Of a stretch of 6,838 bases of DNA, positions 6,794-6,838 are shown piece after piece. The position numbers were made by a program, and so were the translations under genes. The DNA is from Bacteroidales bacterium (lineage in GTDB: Bacteria > Bacteroidota > Bacteroidia > Bacteroidales > VadinHA17): assembly GCA_029935275.1 (NCBI GenBank), contig JAOZKQ010000112.1:1-6838 (forward strand), read 5' to 3'. Numbering within the stretch: position 1 is the first letter of the stretch; the number at the start of each line of letters is the position of its first letter. The notes beneath the pieces were generated by a model. It was not told where the DNA came from and made no database searches. It saw nothing but the letters and a program-made list of their open reading frames with translations.

Positions 6794-6838
6794 AATCTCA
6801 AAAAGTATGAATATTAAATATTTATGACATGTATGAAT

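Noticed and set aside
6811..6822. AT-rich palindrome-like ATTAAATATTTA stretch after the lipoprotein gene as a terminator.
   Set aside because: The stem would be only A/T pairs with no GC clamp and no clear following U-run, so a terminator is not supported.
6807..6838. Possible start of a following gene (ATG at 6807, 6824 or 6833).
   Set aside because: The 6807 frame stops after six codons. The 6824 and 6833 readings run off the edge after at most five codons, so nothing can be claimed.

Overview
The window looks like part of a Bacteroidota genome. It is AT-rich, it has TAnnTTTG-type -7 promoter boxes, it lacks well-placed Shine-Dalgarno sites, and it encodes exported glycan-degrading enzymes and lipoproteins of types typical of that phylum. 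Genus cannot be assigned from the sequence alone.

Layout. (1) Positions 1-215, minus strand: the first 71 codons of a gene running off the left edge. It encodes a lipoprotein whose N-terminus matches family GH92 alpha-mannosidases. (2) Positions 216-525: a 310-bp divergent intergenic region with back-to-back -7-like boxes. Two of them form a near-perfect 17-bp inverted repeat at 360-376, and there is a further plus-strand box at 436-443. (3) Positions 526-4098, plus strand: a secreted GH38-type alpha-mannosidase of 1190 aa with two extra N-terminal beta-rich modules. (4) Positions 4148-6793, plus strand, 49 bp further on and probably in the same operon: an 881-aa lipoprotein. Its modules, in order, are a transglutaminase/PNGase-fold module, a beta-sandwich, a second degenerate copy of the transglutaminase-fold module, a second beta-sandwich, and a thioredoxin-fold domain without cysteines. 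(5) Positions 6794-6838: a short tail with no supportable gene.

How the genes may work together. GH92 and GH38 enzymes both remove alpha-mannose from mannans or N-glycans. Sharing a divergent control region with a papain-like (transglutaminase/peptide:N-glycanase superfamily) lipoprotein suggests an envelope system acting on mannosylated glycoproteins or glycopeptides. The enzyme families are well supported by motifs. The joint pathway is inference. No SusC/SusD pair or regulator gene is visible in this window.

The most unusual object is the 881-aa lipoprotein. Module 1 has an RCGE cysteine motif and a matching histidine, but glycine sits where the catalytic aspartate is expected, in a Gly-Ala-Cys-Glu context that resembles the Asp-x-Cys-Glu motif of eukaryotic PNGases. 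Module 2 aligns without gaps over 49 residues around the catalytic core yet has lost both the Cys and the His. The thioredoxin-like tail has lost its CxxC. One protein thus combines one possibly active and two apparently inactivated folds.
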